From Neobacillus rhizosphaerae (GTDB lineage: Bacteria; Bacillota; Bacilli; Bacillales; Cytobacillaceae), in assembly GCF_937468385.1 (NCBI RefSeq), contig NZ_CALBWS010000006.1, positions 62,001 through 126,000 on the forward strand: 64,000 nucleotides of DNA, in the 5' to 3' direction. The translations under genes were made by a program, and so were the position numbers. The notes beneath the pieces were generated by a model, which saw only the letters and a list, made by a program, of their open reading frames with translations, ran no database searches and had not been told where the DNA came from. Positions 1 to 7,192 of the stretch are shown one piece after another; positions within the stretch are counted from its first letter, which is position 1; the number at the start of each line of letters is the position of its first letter.

Positions 1-54
1 TACCGAATCCCATTTTACCATTCACCTTTTCTATTTTCAAGATGGTTTTATAGA

Positions 55-82
55 CAAAAAACGCCAATTTGGCGTTTTTTTC
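55..82. terminator. Intrinsic terminator hairpin
   Basis: Short GC stem CGCC/GGCG with A- and T-tracts on its two sides, so it can work in either direction. It probably ends a gene lying left of the window. Confidence 0.7.
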
Positions 83-213
83 ATTTTTACCTATTGTTGT
101 AGAATTTTATCCTCTTTTCCCTCATATGTTAATAATCAGAATTCCTGATAAATATCGATCATGAGAATTTTGAAAAAAATCACTTATTAATTCGAAGTTA
201 TAAAAAAAAACAA

Positions 214-243
214 TTGACAATATCGTGACATCCATCATATAAT
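214..243 (+). promoter_or_regulatory. Sigma-A promoter of the yceI-like gene
   Basis: A TTGACA -35 box (214-219) and a TATAAT -10 box (238-243) are separated by 18 bases. Both hexamers match the vegetative sigma-A consensus exactly, about 70 bases before the ATG. Confidence 0.75.
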
Positions 244-280
244 TTATCTTGAATTAAGTTATTTCAATTTCAAGATAAAT
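242..280. promoter_or_regulatory. Inverted repeat overlapping the -10/leader, likely operator
   Basis: The 12-base arms ATTTATCTTGAA (242-253) and TTCAAGATAAAT (269-280) are perfectly complementary and flank 15 bases. The left arm followed by AATTAAGTTA also forms its own imperfect dyad. Position right after the -10 box suggests a repressor site. The TATCTtGAATT core resembles operators of MarR-type quinone/thiol sensors such as MhqR; that assignment is inference. Confidence 0.5.
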
Positions 281-309
281 ATATTCAAAACAAATTGGAG
301 GAAAATAAA

Positions 310-840
310 ATGACAAAAACAAAATGGGCTCTTGATGCATCACACAGCAGTGTAGATTTTTCTGTTCGTCACATGATGATTGCAAACGTGAAAGGTACTT
401 TCAATAGCTTCAACGCTACTATTGAAGCAGATCCAACTGATTTAACCACTGCAACTATTGAATTCTCAGTTGATACTGCAAGTGTTGACACTCGAAATAA
501 AGATCGTGATGGACACTTGGTTTCTGCAGATTTTTTCGATGTAGAAAATCACCCAACAATGACATTCAAAGCTACTAACATTGAAAAAACAGACGAAGGT
601 GAATATAATGTTACAGGTGATTTAACACTTCGTGGAACTACAAAACCAGAAACATTTGCAGTAACCTTTGAGGGTCAAGGTAAAGATCCATGGGGAAATG
701 AAAAAGTTGGCTTCACTGCAAATGGTACAATTAATCGCTCTGATTATGGCCTAGTATGGAATGCAGCTCTTGAAACTGGTGGCGTTCTTGTAGCTGAAAA
801 AGTAAAAATCAACCTACAAATTCAAGCTGCAAAAGCTTAA
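310..840 (+). CDS. YceI family lipid/isoprenoid-binding protein
   Basis: 176-residue YceI-family protein. The family forms a lipocalin-like barrel that binds polyisoprenoid or other amphiphilic molecules. Family landmarks visible are the start KWALDASHSSVDFSVRHMM, the SVDTRNKDRDGHL segment, FFDVENHPTMTFKAT, and the C-terminal GFTANGTINRSDYGL...VKINLQIQA. There is no signal peptide, so it is expected in the cytoplasm. I start at ATG 310 because GGAGG (297-301) is spaced correctly for it; an upstream in-frame TTG at 295 lies inside that ribosome binding site. It is monocistronic, with its own promoter, a leader operator and a terminator at 854-889. Confidence 0.9.
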   Translation: MTKTKWALDASHSSVDFSVRHMMIANVKGTFNSFNATIEADPTDLTTATIEFSVDTASVDTRNKDRDGHLVSADFFDVENHPTMTFKATNIEKTDEGEYNVTGDLTLRGTTKPETFAVTFEGQGKDPWGNEKVGFTANGTINRSDYGLVWNAALETGGVLVAEKVKINLQIQAAKA

Positions 841-853
841 TAATCATATAATC

Positions 854-889
854 AAAAAGAGGCTGATCCGGATGGAGCAGCCTCTTTTT
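854..889. terminator. Bidirectional terminator
   Basis: AAAAAGAGGCTG pairs with CAGCCTCTTTTT across a 12-base loop. It sits between the convergent yceI-like and ATP-grasp genes and can end both. Confidence 0.85.
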
Positions 890-917
890 ATGGAATATAT
901 AAAATTTTTCATAACCT

Positions 918-1853
918 TCACGATTTATCAAGTTCAGATTTCAAAAACTTCGCTAGCTCAAGCATGCCAAATTTCCCTGCTTTGGCTTCAGCATCCGAAT
1001 TATAGTTTGTATTTGTATTAATATCATAAGTATAAATTTCACCTGCGGCATTTCGGATAAATTCGATACCGGCAACTTGGATACTATTGGCAGCAAGTAA
1101 CTGTGCATATTTTTCAATGATTGGGTCTGAAAAACCATTAATGATTTCAAACTTTGGCCTTTCTTCCCTATCCTCTCCCACTGGACAGAATAAATCGCCG
1201 ATTTGGCAGGCATCTGCTGGACATAATTGGAAACCTTCAGAAGTATCAACTTGCACGGCATAGACGAATTTCCCGCCAACAAATTCACAGCGAGTAATAA
1301 AGCTTTCAGGTGCTTGGATGTACTCTTGGATTAAGGTAATACCGTCAATTGGTTCTTCGAATGCAGGCCCCTCTACATAATTTCTTAACCCATCTAAAGA
1401 TTGAAACAGTTGAACACCCAGTCCTTTTCCGGCACGATTGTGTTTTGTAATAAAAGGTTTGCCTACAAATTCACTCGCAACCTCTAGAATTTGTCCTTTC
1501 CCTACGGCAGCAATGGTACTTGGTGTTTGAATACCATATTTTTTTAGTTCAATGTATTGAACAACCTTACTAACCTCTAGCTGAAGGGCACGGGTTCCAT
1601 TAAATACCTTTCGCCCATGAGCTTCAAGCCAAGCAAGTACCTGTGCAGCAAATTCCGGTGCAAAGCGATGCCCCCGTGTGTGCGAGGATGCACTCATTCG
1701 ATTATAAAAAACTCCTTCAGGCGGCTCTTTTGATAGATCCAGACTGCCGCTATCGAGGTGCCATTCTTCATATGGAACTCCTAGCTCATCTAGGCGCTTC
1801 GTTAAATGTACTGTCCATTCACTATTTTCGTGGATGATGTAAACCTTTTTCAA
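918..1853 (-). CDS. ATP-grasp carboxylate-amine ligase, RimK-like
   Basis: 311 residues with an ATP-grasp fold; family members join a carboxylate to an amine with ATP hydrolysis. Visible landmarks are the nucleotide-binding strand KPFITKHNRAGKGLGVQLF (about residues 130-150), the acidic IQEYIQ and CEFVGGKFVYAV strands, and the metal-binding end GIEFIRN...YTYDINTNTNYN near residue 285. The substrate cannot be told from sequence; RimK-type glutamate ligases are the nearest model. The start is TTG at 1851-1853 with AGGGGAG (1864-1870) in front. A CTAATTAG palindrome at 1883-1890 lies in the promoter region and recurs in the MFS operator 400 bases away. Confidence 0.8.
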   Translation of the reverse strand: MKKVYIIHENSEWTVHLTKRLDELGVPYEEWHLDSGSLDLSKEPPEGVFYNRMSASSHTRGHRFAPEFAAQVLAWLEAHGRKVFNGTRALQLEVSKVVQYIELKKYGIQTPSTIAAVGKGQILEVASEFVGKPFITKHNRAGKGLGVQLFQSLDGLRNYVEGPAFEEPIDGITLIQEYIQAPESFITRCEFVGGKFVYAVQVDTSEGFQLCPADACQIGDLFCPVGEDREERPKFEIINGFSDPIIEKYAQLLAANSIQVAGIEFIRNAAGEIYTYDINTNTNYNSDAEAKAGKFGMLELAKFLKSELDKS

Positions 1854-2086
1854 CAGAAAAAATCTCCCCTCATTTAGACTATCTAATTAGGCGAAGTGCT
1901 TTCGTAATTTTTTTACTAACCACATGACTTTTTTCAAACCACTCTATTTCTCAATCTGCGGTGAAAATTTACGTATATGTAAGATAATACCCACTGTTCA
2001 TATTCTAATATTCTATCAACGATTTGTGAAGCCATTCTTGTTCGGACAGGTCATAAGTGCAACTACGTCTCTGACTCTGTCTTCGC

Positions 2087-2232
2087 CTAACGGCTCGCCA
2101 GTCGACGAGTTTTCTTTATCAAATTGGATTCATATACTGTCACTAATTTAGTTCCATCCGGAATGTGGCTCAACTTGAATGTCAGCAATAATATCTGAAA
2201 TACCTTCCATTACAAAATTAGGAGATTTTATT
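2087..2232 (-). pseudogene. Urease gamma subunit (ureA), C-terminal remnant with frameshift
   Basis: Reading leftwards, one frame gives SPNFVMEGISDIIADIQVEP (about 2232-2173). After a one-base slip it continues as PDGTKLVTVYESN and then runs into unrelated residues before a TAG at 2087-2089. Urease gamma subunits end in EGVPEMI.IQVEATFPDGTKLVTV, so the match covers the last 35 or so residues of the family. No start, no ribosome binding site and no ureB/ureC follow, so this is a decayed fragment. The rest of the 1854-2330 gap holds only the MFS operator. Confidence 0.7.
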
Positions 2233-2270
2233 TTTTTTCATAATAACTCTATCTTTTTTTAGCGTTTTTT

Positions 2271-2310
2271 ATTATCATCTAATTAGTTAATTATCTAATT
2301 AGATGATAAT
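2271..2310. promoter_or_regulatory. Operator-like 16-bp perfect inverted repeat
   Basis: ATTATCATCTAATTAG (2271-2286) and its exact reverse complement (2295-2310) flank 8 AT-only bases, ending 20 bases before the MFS start codon. Size and position fit a MarR- or TetR-type repressor site. The inner CTAATTAG also occurs at 1883-1890 upstream of the ATP-grasp gene. No regulator is encoded next to it. Confidence 0.6.
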
Positions 2311-2330
2311 GTTATTAGGAGGACTTAGAA

Positions 2331-3554
2331 ATGTTTCAGACCTTAAAAAGGGAAAATTCCTACAGAAAATTATTCTTTGCGGGTATTATCAATGGAGTTG
2401 GGGATCGCTTTAGTCAAGTAGCTTTGCTTGCATTAATTCTAAATTTAACTGGTTCTGGCTTGTCAGTTGGAATAACAATGGCCTTAAGGATGCTTCCTTT
2501 CCTCTTTTTTGCTCCCTTCAGTAACAAATTGGCAGAAAAATGTGGCAGAAAAAATTTGTTACTATTTACTGATTTTTCAAGAGCAGTGATTGCTGTTTCT
2601 TTTTTATTTATCCAAACAGCTGACGATTTATGGCTTGTCTATATTGGCTCGTTCCTGCTTGCTAGTGGCGAAGCCTTATACGGTCCAATAAGAAAATCTA
2701 GTATCCCAGCAATTGTCCGTTCTGAACATATTAAAGAGATAAATTCATGGGAACAGGTTTCATTGGGGTTTGTGTTAATTGTTGGGGCACTTAGTGGTGG
2801 GGTTGTTTCTTTTCTTTTCGGGGCGAAGGCAGCTTTTTCGTTTAACATCATATCCTTTTTAATTGCTGGTCTCATCATTCGATCCATACCAACTCTCGAG
2901 TCCAATGAAACAATGACAAAAGAATGGATAAAAAATAAGCGGTCAGTAAAGATTCTTCCTCTTGTGATGGCATCTTCTTTCCTATTGATGTTGATTACTT
3001 TTGATGTGCTAGTACCATTAGTAAATGGCATTGATAATATTTTGCTAAGCGTCTATGCTGTTAAGACTTTTCATGCAGGCGACCTTGGGGTTGGGATTCT
3101 GTACAGCGTATTAGGTACAGGGTTCATTATTAGTCCGATGGTAACAAAATGGATAACAGGAAGATTTCTATCTGTTGCTTTTATGTGCCTTTTCATGGAA
3201 GGCGTCATTCTCTCCGGAATCAGTCAAGCAAACTCTTTTGTGCTCATTGTTGTCTTATTTGGAATCTTAACGATTTTTGGCGGGGTGGGGAACACATTGC
3301 TAGATACCGCTGTTATGCAAACCCTCCCTTCAAAATTCCACGGTCTTTATTTTGGCTTGTCAGCCACTATTGCCAATACCTTTCTCGGAATTTCTATGTT
3401 CTTGACCGGAGTTTTGTTGGAATTTATTTCTCCGAGAATGATGGGACTAATAGGAGGCGTTTTTTACATTAGTCTAGGGGCCCTATATTTTATTTGGACA
3501 TTTCGAATGAACCTATCTATTGAAAAAAGTAAGCTTGCTGCTAGTGAAAATTAA
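2331..3554 (+). CDS. MFS transporter, drug/siderophore exporter type
   Basis: 407-residue membrane protein of the major facilitator superfamily, in the MFS_3/MefA-EntS-like branch of 12-helix proton-driven exporters. Visible features: N-terminal SYRKLFFAGIINGVGDRFSQVALL first helix, the loop 2-3 motif NKLAEKCGRKNLL with the conserved acidic/basic pattern, and regular hydrophobic blocks to the C-terminus. The start ATG follows AGGAGG (2317-2322). The 16-bp inverted repeat directly upstream suggests induction by a substrate-sensing repressor encoded elsewhere. The substrate cannot be assigned. Confidence 0.85.
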   Translation: MFQTLKRENSYRKLFFAGIINGVGDRFSQVALLALILNLTGSGLSVGITMALRMLPFLFFAPFSNKLAEKCGRKNLLLFTDFSRAVIAVSFLFIQTADDLWLVYIGSFLLASGEALYGPIRKSSIPAIVRSEHIKEINSWEQVSLGFVLIVGALSGGVVSFLFGAKAAFSFNIISFLIAGLIIRSIPTLESNETMTKEWIKNKRSVKILPLVMASSFLLMLITFDVLVPLVNGIDNILLSVYAVKTFHAGDLGVGILYSVLGTGFIISPMVTKWITGRFLSVAFMCLFMEGVILSGISQANSFVLIVVLFGILTIFGGVGNTLLDTAVMQTLPSKFHGLYFGLSATIANTFLGISMFLTGVLLEFISPRMMGLIGGVFYISLGALYFIWTFRMNLSIEKSKLAASEN

Positions 3555-3622
3555 AGGCTGTTTTCGCAAATACTGTTGCTTTTCTTACTAAATTTTCCTA
3601 ATTCTATAAAAAGAGCCAAACT

Positions 3623-3658
3623 AAAAAAGGCTGATTCGTTCCTAGAATCAGCTTTTTT
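3623..3658. terminator. Terminator between convergent genes
   Basis: A GGCTGATTC/GAATCAGC stem carries A6 on one flank and T6 on the other, so it can serve both the MFS gene and ykuD. Confidence 0.8.
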
Positions 3659-3673
3659 CCGATTTCACAAAGC

Positions 3674-4162
3674 TTAGGGGAGAATACTAACGCTTGTTCC
3701 ATTCGGTACTATTTCGGCAAGCTGAAGTACATCACGATTATACATTCTCACGCAACCATGGGAAACCGCTTTTCCAATTGAACTTGGATTATTCGTACCG
3801 TGAATCCCGTAGCCCTGCTTTGAAAGGGAAAGCCATAACACTCCAAATGGGCCCCCAGGATTAAACTGGCGATTAACAATTACGAAATCCCCTGTTGGGG
3901 TATTAGTAAGCATCTTTCCTACTGCGATGGGATAAATTTTCATTAATCTTCCATTATGAAAAAGAGAAAGTTTTCTTTTTCCAACTGATATTTGAATGAT
4001 GTAAGGTATTGTACTTGGCTCCTGCAAACCAGGAATTTGGATTTTTTGACCAACGTGCAAATGGCCGACCCCCGGATTCGCAGTGTAAAGGCGTTGAAGG
4101 CTAACTCGATAATTAGCTGATATAATACCTAGCGTTTCGCCAGACCTAACTGTATGAATCAT
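3674..4162 (-). CDS. ykuD: L,D-transpeptidase with LysM domain (YkuD)
   Basis: 162-residue protein with an N-terminal LysM peptidoglycan-binding module ([19 protein letters not shown], about residues 3-46) and a C-terminal YkuD catalytic domain (about 55-160). The active-site signature [20 protein letters not shown] contains the conserved His and the nucleophilic Cys. Length and sequence match Bacillus YkuD, which makes meso-DAP cross-links in the spore cortex/cell wall. There is no signal peptide, as in B. subtilis YkuD. I start at ATG 4162 because AAAGGTGG lies 6 bases upstream; a further in-frame ATG at 4189 has no such site. Confidence 0.92.
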   Translation of the reverse strand: MIHTVRSGETLGIISANYRVSLQRLYTANPGVGHLHVGQKIQIPGLQEPSTIPYIIQISVGKRKLSLFHNGRLMKIYPIAVGKMLTNTPTGDFVIVNRQFNPGGPFGVLWLSLSKQGYGIHGTNNPSSIGKAVSHGCVRMYNRDVLQLAEIVPNGTSVSILP

Positions 4163-4238
4163 GCTATCCCACCTTTCTTCTGATAGCATATGCCTTTACA
4201 AGCTGGCCGTTGCCAAAATTAACATTTACGGTAATTAA

Positions 4239-4268
4239 AACGCCTATCCCTATGGATAGGCGTCCCTT
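4239..4268 (-). terminator. Terminator of the persulfide operon
   Basis: CGCCTATCC/GGATAGGCG hairpin (4241-4262) just after the cstR stop, followed in the leftward direction by TTTTAATT. Confidence 0.75.
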
Positions 4269-4274
4269 CTTCTA

Positions 4275-4538
4275 TTACCTGCTTCTAACAAGCATATTAA
4301 CGGCCTCTTCAACAAGTTTAGAAGAATCAGCATTGCCTGCATCAATTGATTCGCGAATGCAGTGTTCGAGATTAGAGCTGACAATCACAGCAATCGCCCT
4401 GTCAATCGCAGATCTTGCTGCAGAAAGTTGGGTAATGACTTCCTTGCAATCCTTACCTTCCTCTATCATTCTCATAATCCCTTTGATTTGTCCTTCAGCT
4501 CGTTTTAAACGATTAATCGACTTATCATTATAGATCAT
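4275..4538 (-). CDS. cstR: CstR, persulfide-sensing CsoR-family repressor
   Basis: 87-residue all-helical repressor of the CsoR/FrmR family. The two thiols of the family are Cys31 (GKDCKEV) and Cys60 (NLEHC). The histidine that copper-sensing CsoR places four residues before the second Cys is Asn here, as in CstR, so the protein should sense hydropersulfides/polysulfides rather than Cu(I). The sequence closely follows S. aureus CstR, including the C31/C60 numbering. It is the last gene of the operon, 63 bases after the persulfide reductase. The likely operator is at 7134-7151. GGTGAG precedes the ATG. Confidence 0.88.
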   Translation of the reverse strand: MIYNDKSINRLKRAEGQIKGIMRMIEEGKDCKEVITQLSAARSAIDRAIAVIVSSNLEHCIRESIDAGNADSSKLVEEAVNMLVRSR

Positions 4539-4601
4539 CTAACTCACCTCTGTTGTTTCGATTTTAAGCGATAATTAATCAGAAGTCTAATATATATCCA
4601 A

Positions 4602-7070
4602 TTAAATAAACAAATTCAATCCAGAATCTTCGGCATCACCAAGATAGGTTGCTACTCCTCCAATATCAATTCCTTCAATTAATTCTTCCTGCTTGATCCC
4701 CATGATGTCCATCGACATGGAACAAGCAACAAGCTTAACACCTGCTTCCATGGCATTTTTCATTAAAGTTTCTATGCTATCAACATTTTTTCTTTCCATA
4801 GCATGATTGATCATTTTTGCACCCATCCCACCCATGTTCATTTTGGAAAGTGGGAGATGGCTAACACCTTTTGGCATCATCATACCAAACATTTTTTCCA
4901 TTATATCTTTTTGGACTGGTGGGGCATCATTACGTCTAAGCACGTTTAAGCCCCAAAAGGTGAAGAACATGGTTACCTTTTTACCCATTGCTGCGGCACC
5001 GCATGCGATGATGAAGGATGCAATTGTTTTATCAAGGTCGCCGCTAAAAACAACCATCGTTGCCCCATCTTTGGAAGCTTGCACACCAGTCTGATTAGTG
5101 TTATCTGATTCTTTACTTCCTTTTTGAATATAAGCTTTAAATTTTTTCTCTTCAAATGTACTACTTAATAAGGTATTGCCTGTTTTATTTGACCATGACT
5201 GAATATCCTTGGCAAAACCAGGATCTGTTGCATGCACTTCAAGCACATCACCTGATTTCATTTTATCCATTGTTTGGTACACATTCATAATTGGCCCCGG
5301 ACATTGTAAACCACAGGTATCAACTAAAATCGTTTCTGTTGGTTCAACCTGTACAGACTCCACTTTTATCTCTTCAATCATCCCAGAATCATTAATTATT
5401 GCTCCACTATTTTTTTTCATAGATGGTTCATAGACACTTGAATATGTTTTATATCCACCATCAAGGTTTTTCACTTTAAAACCATTTTGTGATAGTATTC
5501 GAGCACCTAAATATCCTCGCAAGCCCACTTGACAAGTTAAATAAATAGTTTGATCCTTAGGTAGTTCATCTAAACGATCTCTTATTTCACCTAATGGGAT
5601 ATTAATCGAACCTTCAATGTAACCCATTTCTCGTTCGATTGGTTCTCGAACGTCAATCAGCAGACCACCTTTTTGTACGATTTCGTTAATCTCATACCAT
5701 TGGACGGTTTCTACTAACCCCTCCGCAATATTACTTGCTGCATATCCAGCCATATTGACAGGATCTTTTGCAGAAGAATAAGGTGGTGCGTAGGCTAGCT
5801 CTAAATCTGGAAGGTCAAAAATAGTCAGCCCACCTTTGATAGCAGTAGCAATAACATCAATTCTTTTATCTGCTCCATCATAAGATACAGCCTGCCCACC
5901 AAAAATCTTTCCAGTTTCTCTCTCAAAAATGAGCTTTAATGAAATCGGAAATGCACCAGGATAATATCCAGCATGCGAACCAGGGTGAACATGGACAACT
6001 TCATATGGAATCCCTAAACGTTTTAGTGTTTTTTCATTATTACCCGTTGAAGCCACTGTCATATCAAAAACTTTAGCTATAGAACTCCCTAGTGTTCCTT
6101 TGTATCGTACAGCAATTCCATTTATATGATCAGCAACCAGTCTTCCTTGGCGGTTGGCCGGCCATGCAAGTGGGATTTGTGTCGATTGACCGTTGATATA
6201 GTCTTTAACTTCAATCGCATCTCCGATTGCGTAGATACTTGGATCCTCTGTTTGTAAATGTTCATTCACTTGGATACCGCCACGTTGTCCAACAGATAAC
6301 CCCGCGCTAACCGCTAATTGATTTTCTGGCTTTACGCCTATCGCTAAAATAATCATATCCGTTTCAATAAATTGACCGCTCGTTAACTTCACGATTTTCC
6401 CCTGTTGTTCGAATGATTCTACTCCATCTTCAAGAATGAGATTGACTCCCTTTTCACGAAGATGACCGTGTAAAATCGAGGCCATTTCAAAATCAATTGG
6501 AGCCATTATTTGATTAGACATTTCGATCAATGTCACCTCAATTCCTAAATCCCAAAGGTTCTCAGCCATTTCAATACCGATAAATCCTCCACCGACCACT
6601 GTTGCTTTTTTCGGTTTTTTTATATCAACAAAAGACTTAATTTTATCTGTATCTGGAATATTTCTTAACGTAAACAGCGATTCAGCTGTTTCTATTCCCG
6701 GAATTGGTGGCTTAATTGGACTCGCCCCAGGTGATAAAACAAGAACATCATAGGATTCTTCATACACTTCCTCAGTTTTTAAATTTTTCACCTCTACCGT
6801 TTTTCTTTCACGATTGATTTTTATAACTTCACTTAAATTACGAATATCTAAATGAAATTTTCTTGACATCCCCTCAACCGTTTGAACCAATAGCTTATCC
6901 CGCTCAGCAATAGTTCCACCAATATAGTAAGGTAGCCCACAATTAGCAAAAGAAATATATTCCCCTCTTTCAAACATAATAATTTCAGCTTTTTCATCTA
7001 ATCTTCTCAATCTTGCAGCTGTTGTTGCTCCGCCTGCAACCCCGCCAACAATAATGATTTTTTCACCCAT
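4602..7070 (-). CDS. CoA-disulfide/persulfide reductase fused to rhodanese, TusA and DsrE modules
   Basis: 822 residues with four sulfur-handling modules in order. (1) FAD/NAD(P)H CoA-disulfide reductase, about 1-440: GGVAGGATTAARLRR FAD loop, active Cys44 in SFANCGLPYY, NAD loop VVGGGFIGIEMAE. (2) Rhodanese, about 455-550, with active loop CQVGLRG near residue 513. (3) TusA, about 577-650, with CGLQCPGP. (4) DsrE-like, about 665-822, with a Cys in LVACSMSMD. All expected cysteines are present. Such fusions pass persulfide sulfur between carriers and reduce CoA persulfide in the cytoplasm. It heads the operon with cstR and has its own promoter and operator. Confidence 0.9.
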   Translation of the reverse strand: MGEKIIIVGGVAGGATTAARLRRLDEKAEIIMFERGEYISFANCGLPYYIGGTIAERDKLLVQTVEGMSRKFHLDIRNLSEVIKINRERKTVEVKNLKTEEVYEESYDVLVLSPGASPIKPPIPGIETAESLFTLRNIPDTDKIKSFVDIKKPKKATVVGGGFIGIEMAENLWDLGIEVTLIEMSNQIMAPIDFEMASILHGHLREKGVNLILEDGVESFEQQGKIVKLTSGQFIETDMIILAIGVKPENQLAVSAGLSVGQRGGIQVNEHLQTEDPSIYAIGDAIEVKDYINGQSTQIPLAWPANRQGRLVADHINGIAVRYKGTLGSSIAKVFDMTVASTGNNEKTLKRLGIPYEVVHVHPGSHAGYYPGAFPISLKLIFERETGKIFGGQAVSYDGADKRIDVIATAIKGGLTIFDLPDLELAYAPPYSSAKDPVNMAGYAASNIAEGLVETVQWYEINEIVQKGGLLIDVREPIEREMGYIEGSINIPLGEIRDRLDELPKDQTIYLTCQVGLRGYLGARILSQNGFKVKNLDGGYKTYSSVYEPSMKKNSGAIINDSGMIEEIKVESVQVEPTETILVDTCGLQCPGPIMNVYQTMDKMKSGDVLEVHATDPGFAKDIQSWSNKTGNTLLSSTFEEKKFKAYIQKGSKESDNTNQTGVQASKDGATMVVFSGDLDKTIASFIIACGAAAMGKKVTMFFTFWGLNVLRRNDAPPVQKDIMEKMFGMMMPKGVSHLPLSKMNMGGMGAKMINHAMERKNVDSIETLMKNAMEAGVKLVACSMSMDIMGIKQEELIEGIDIGGVATYLGDAEDSGLNLFI

Positions 7071-7110
7071 TTATCATTACCCTCTTTCAGATTATTTCTG
7101 TATGACATAG

Positions 7111-7151
7111 TGGTATCATACCACACAATTACACATACGGGTAAGGGTATG
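7111..7151 (-). promoter_or_regulatory. Promoter with CstR-type operator
   Basis: On the minus strand a TATGAT -10 with an extended TGG motif lies 18 bases after TTACCC. CATACGGGTAAGGGTATG (7134-7151, plus strand) has CATAC/GTATG arms around G-tracts, the pattern bound by CsoR-family repressors, and it overlaps the -35. A second dyad, TGGTATCATACCA (7111-7123), covers the -10. Assignment to CstR follows from the operon's own repressor and is inference. Confidence 0.55.
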
Positions 7152-7162
7152 CACGAATGTTT

Positions 7163-7187
7163 GAAAATTGGTCAAATCTGACCAATT
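7163..7187 (-). terminator. Terminator after the class V aminotransferase
   Basis: AATTGGTCA/TGACCAATT stem just after the stop codon, with T4 on its leftward side. It separates this gene from the persulfide operon, which therefore has its own promoter. Confidence 0.65.
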
Positions 7188-7192
7188 CTACT

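Noticed and set aside
1924..2151. 75-codon plus-strand ORF
   Set aside because: No ribosome binding site and no coding character; the opposite strand carries the urease gamma remnant.
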